NCBI GenBank assembly: GCA_028710085.1
Contig: JAQUSU010000019.1
Coordinates: 1 to 33,382 of the forward strand
Reading direction: 5' to 3'
Source: Anaerotignum sp.
Lineage (GTDB): Bacteria > Bacillota > Clostridia > Lachnospirales > Anaerotignaceae
DNA length: 33,382 nucleotides
Part shown: in pieces, positions 32,964 through 33,382 of the stretch
How the letters are laid out: each line of letters begins with the position of its first letter
How positions within the stretch are numbered: the stretch's first letter is position 1
The notes under the pieces: generated by a model
What the model saw: the letters and a program-made list of their open reading frames with translations, nothing else
What the model was told of the DNA's origin: nothing
Database searches by the model: none
Position numbers and translations under genes: made by a program

Positions 32964-33230
32964 AACCCAAAATTTCAGCTTTGTAAAAACTAACCAAAGA
33001 CATAGCTTTTTCTTCAAAATGCGTACAGCTTTATGTTAAATTAAAGGAGAAAACGATATGTAACTCTTTGCTTAAGCGAGTAATGGTTTTCCTGCTCCTA
33101 CGTTTTGATTTAAGTTTTCTGATATGAGGATGTTGCAATATATCTACGTGAATGGCGTTACTAGCTGGTTATGCTAGCCAACAAAATGTCTGACCCTCCT
33201 AAGGTACAATAAATTGTACAAATTTTCACA
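32964..33230. other. Intergenic DNA after the MarR-GNAT gene
   Basis: No gene is seen. AAAGGAG is followed after seven bases by ATG-TAA (33058-33063), a start codon directly next to a stop. GCTAGC-type half-sites form a hairpin near 33160-33180. GTACAAT-AA-ATTGTAC (33204-33219) is a perfect small palindrome. Confidence 0.5.
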
Positions 33231-33232
33231 AA

Positions 33233-33264
33233 AAAAGTTCCCTTTGGTTTCAAAGGGAACTTTT
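33233..33264 (-). terminator. Terminator of the etfA-like gene
   Basis: AAAAGTTCCCTTTG and CAAAGGGAACTTTT form a 14-bp stem around a short loop, followed on the minus strand by T residues. Confidence 0.88.
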
Positions 33265-33292
33265 AAAGATACGATATATTTATTATCAGAAA

Positions 33293-33382
33293 TTAGTTAT
33301 TCGCTTTTGCCACTTTATATTTTCTGATTGCATCAGCCAATTTAGGCAGAATAACCTTAACGTCACCAACGATACCCAAATC
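33293..33382 (-). CDS. Electron-transfer flavoprotein alpha subunit, C-terminal end (partial)
   Basis: Only the last 29 residues are in the window, starting DLGIVGDVKVILPKLADAIR and ending with a basic tail and TAA. The D-x-GIVGD-x-x-x-x-x-P-x-L pattern is the C-terminal end of EtfA, next to the FAD-binding domain. The full gene lies beyond the right edge, and in anaerobes it commonly sits with etfB and an acyl-CoA dehydrogenase. The subunit would carry electrons to or from an acyl-CoA dehydrogenase. The call rests on a short piece. Confidence 0.7.
   Translation of the reverse strand, partial: DLGIVGDVKVILPKLADAIRKYKVAKANN

Overview
The window looks like chromosomal DNA from a low-GC, Gram-positive anaerobe of the class Clostridia. 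The signs are AT-rich intergenic DNA, strong GGAGG ribosome-binding sites, a secG-rnr pair, a DUF134-Mrp pair and a RelQ/RelP-type small alarmone synthetase. Three tandem sodium:alanine symporter genes, plus the tail of an electron-transfer flavoprotein alpha gene at the right edge, would suit an alanine-fermenting organism such as Anaerotignum (the Clostridium propionicum group). That identity is an inference, not something the sequence proves.

Layout. (1) 1-10123, minus strand: a six-gene operon. It encodes a large membrane-anchored extracytoplasmic protein, an ABC-2 ATPase and permease, a coiled-coil membrane protein, a BatA-like von Willebrand A (VWA) protein, and a double-VWA protein that runs off the left edge. 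A 341-bp spacer packed with hairpins splits the operon between genes 4 and 5. (2) 10296-14040: a UvrD-type helicase (minus), a GT4 glycosyltransferase (plus) and tRNA-Arg(ACG). (3) 14130-20430: three paralogous 459-aa AGCS symporters, all minus, each with its own promoter, leader of about 130-150 nt and terminator. (4) 20430-21470: a gene-poor stretch with decayed-looking short ORFs. (5) 21467-25105: DUF134 regulator plus Mrp/Nbp35 ATPase, an APC amino-acid permease, and a small membrane protein. (6) 25106-29300: rnr, secG, and a LysM protein that carries a CSN5-like JAB/MPN domain lacking one metal-binding histidine. (7) 29480-30930: an IS110-family insertion sequence whose transposase is interrupted by an in-frame stop. 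(8) 31025-33382: the small alarmone synthetase, a MarR-GNAT fusion regulator with a 52-bp palindrome over its promoter, and the etfA tail.

Two dispersed repeat families were found by comparing the window with itself. The first is a miniature inverted-repeat transposable element (MITE) of about 160 bp, in three copies (12288, 14130, 16347). It has 13-bp terminal inverted repeats and flanking CTAA-type 4-bp target duplications. The second is a multi-hairpin intergenic repeat in two copies (4203 and 24845), and the second copy lies between two nearly identical terminator hairpins.

The most promising items for follow-up are the JAB/MPN-TM-LysM pseudoenzyme, the shared leader motif of two AGCS symporters (a candidate regulatory RNA), the MITE family, the promoter palindromes of the MarR-GNAT and DUF134 genes, and the ABC-Bat operon.
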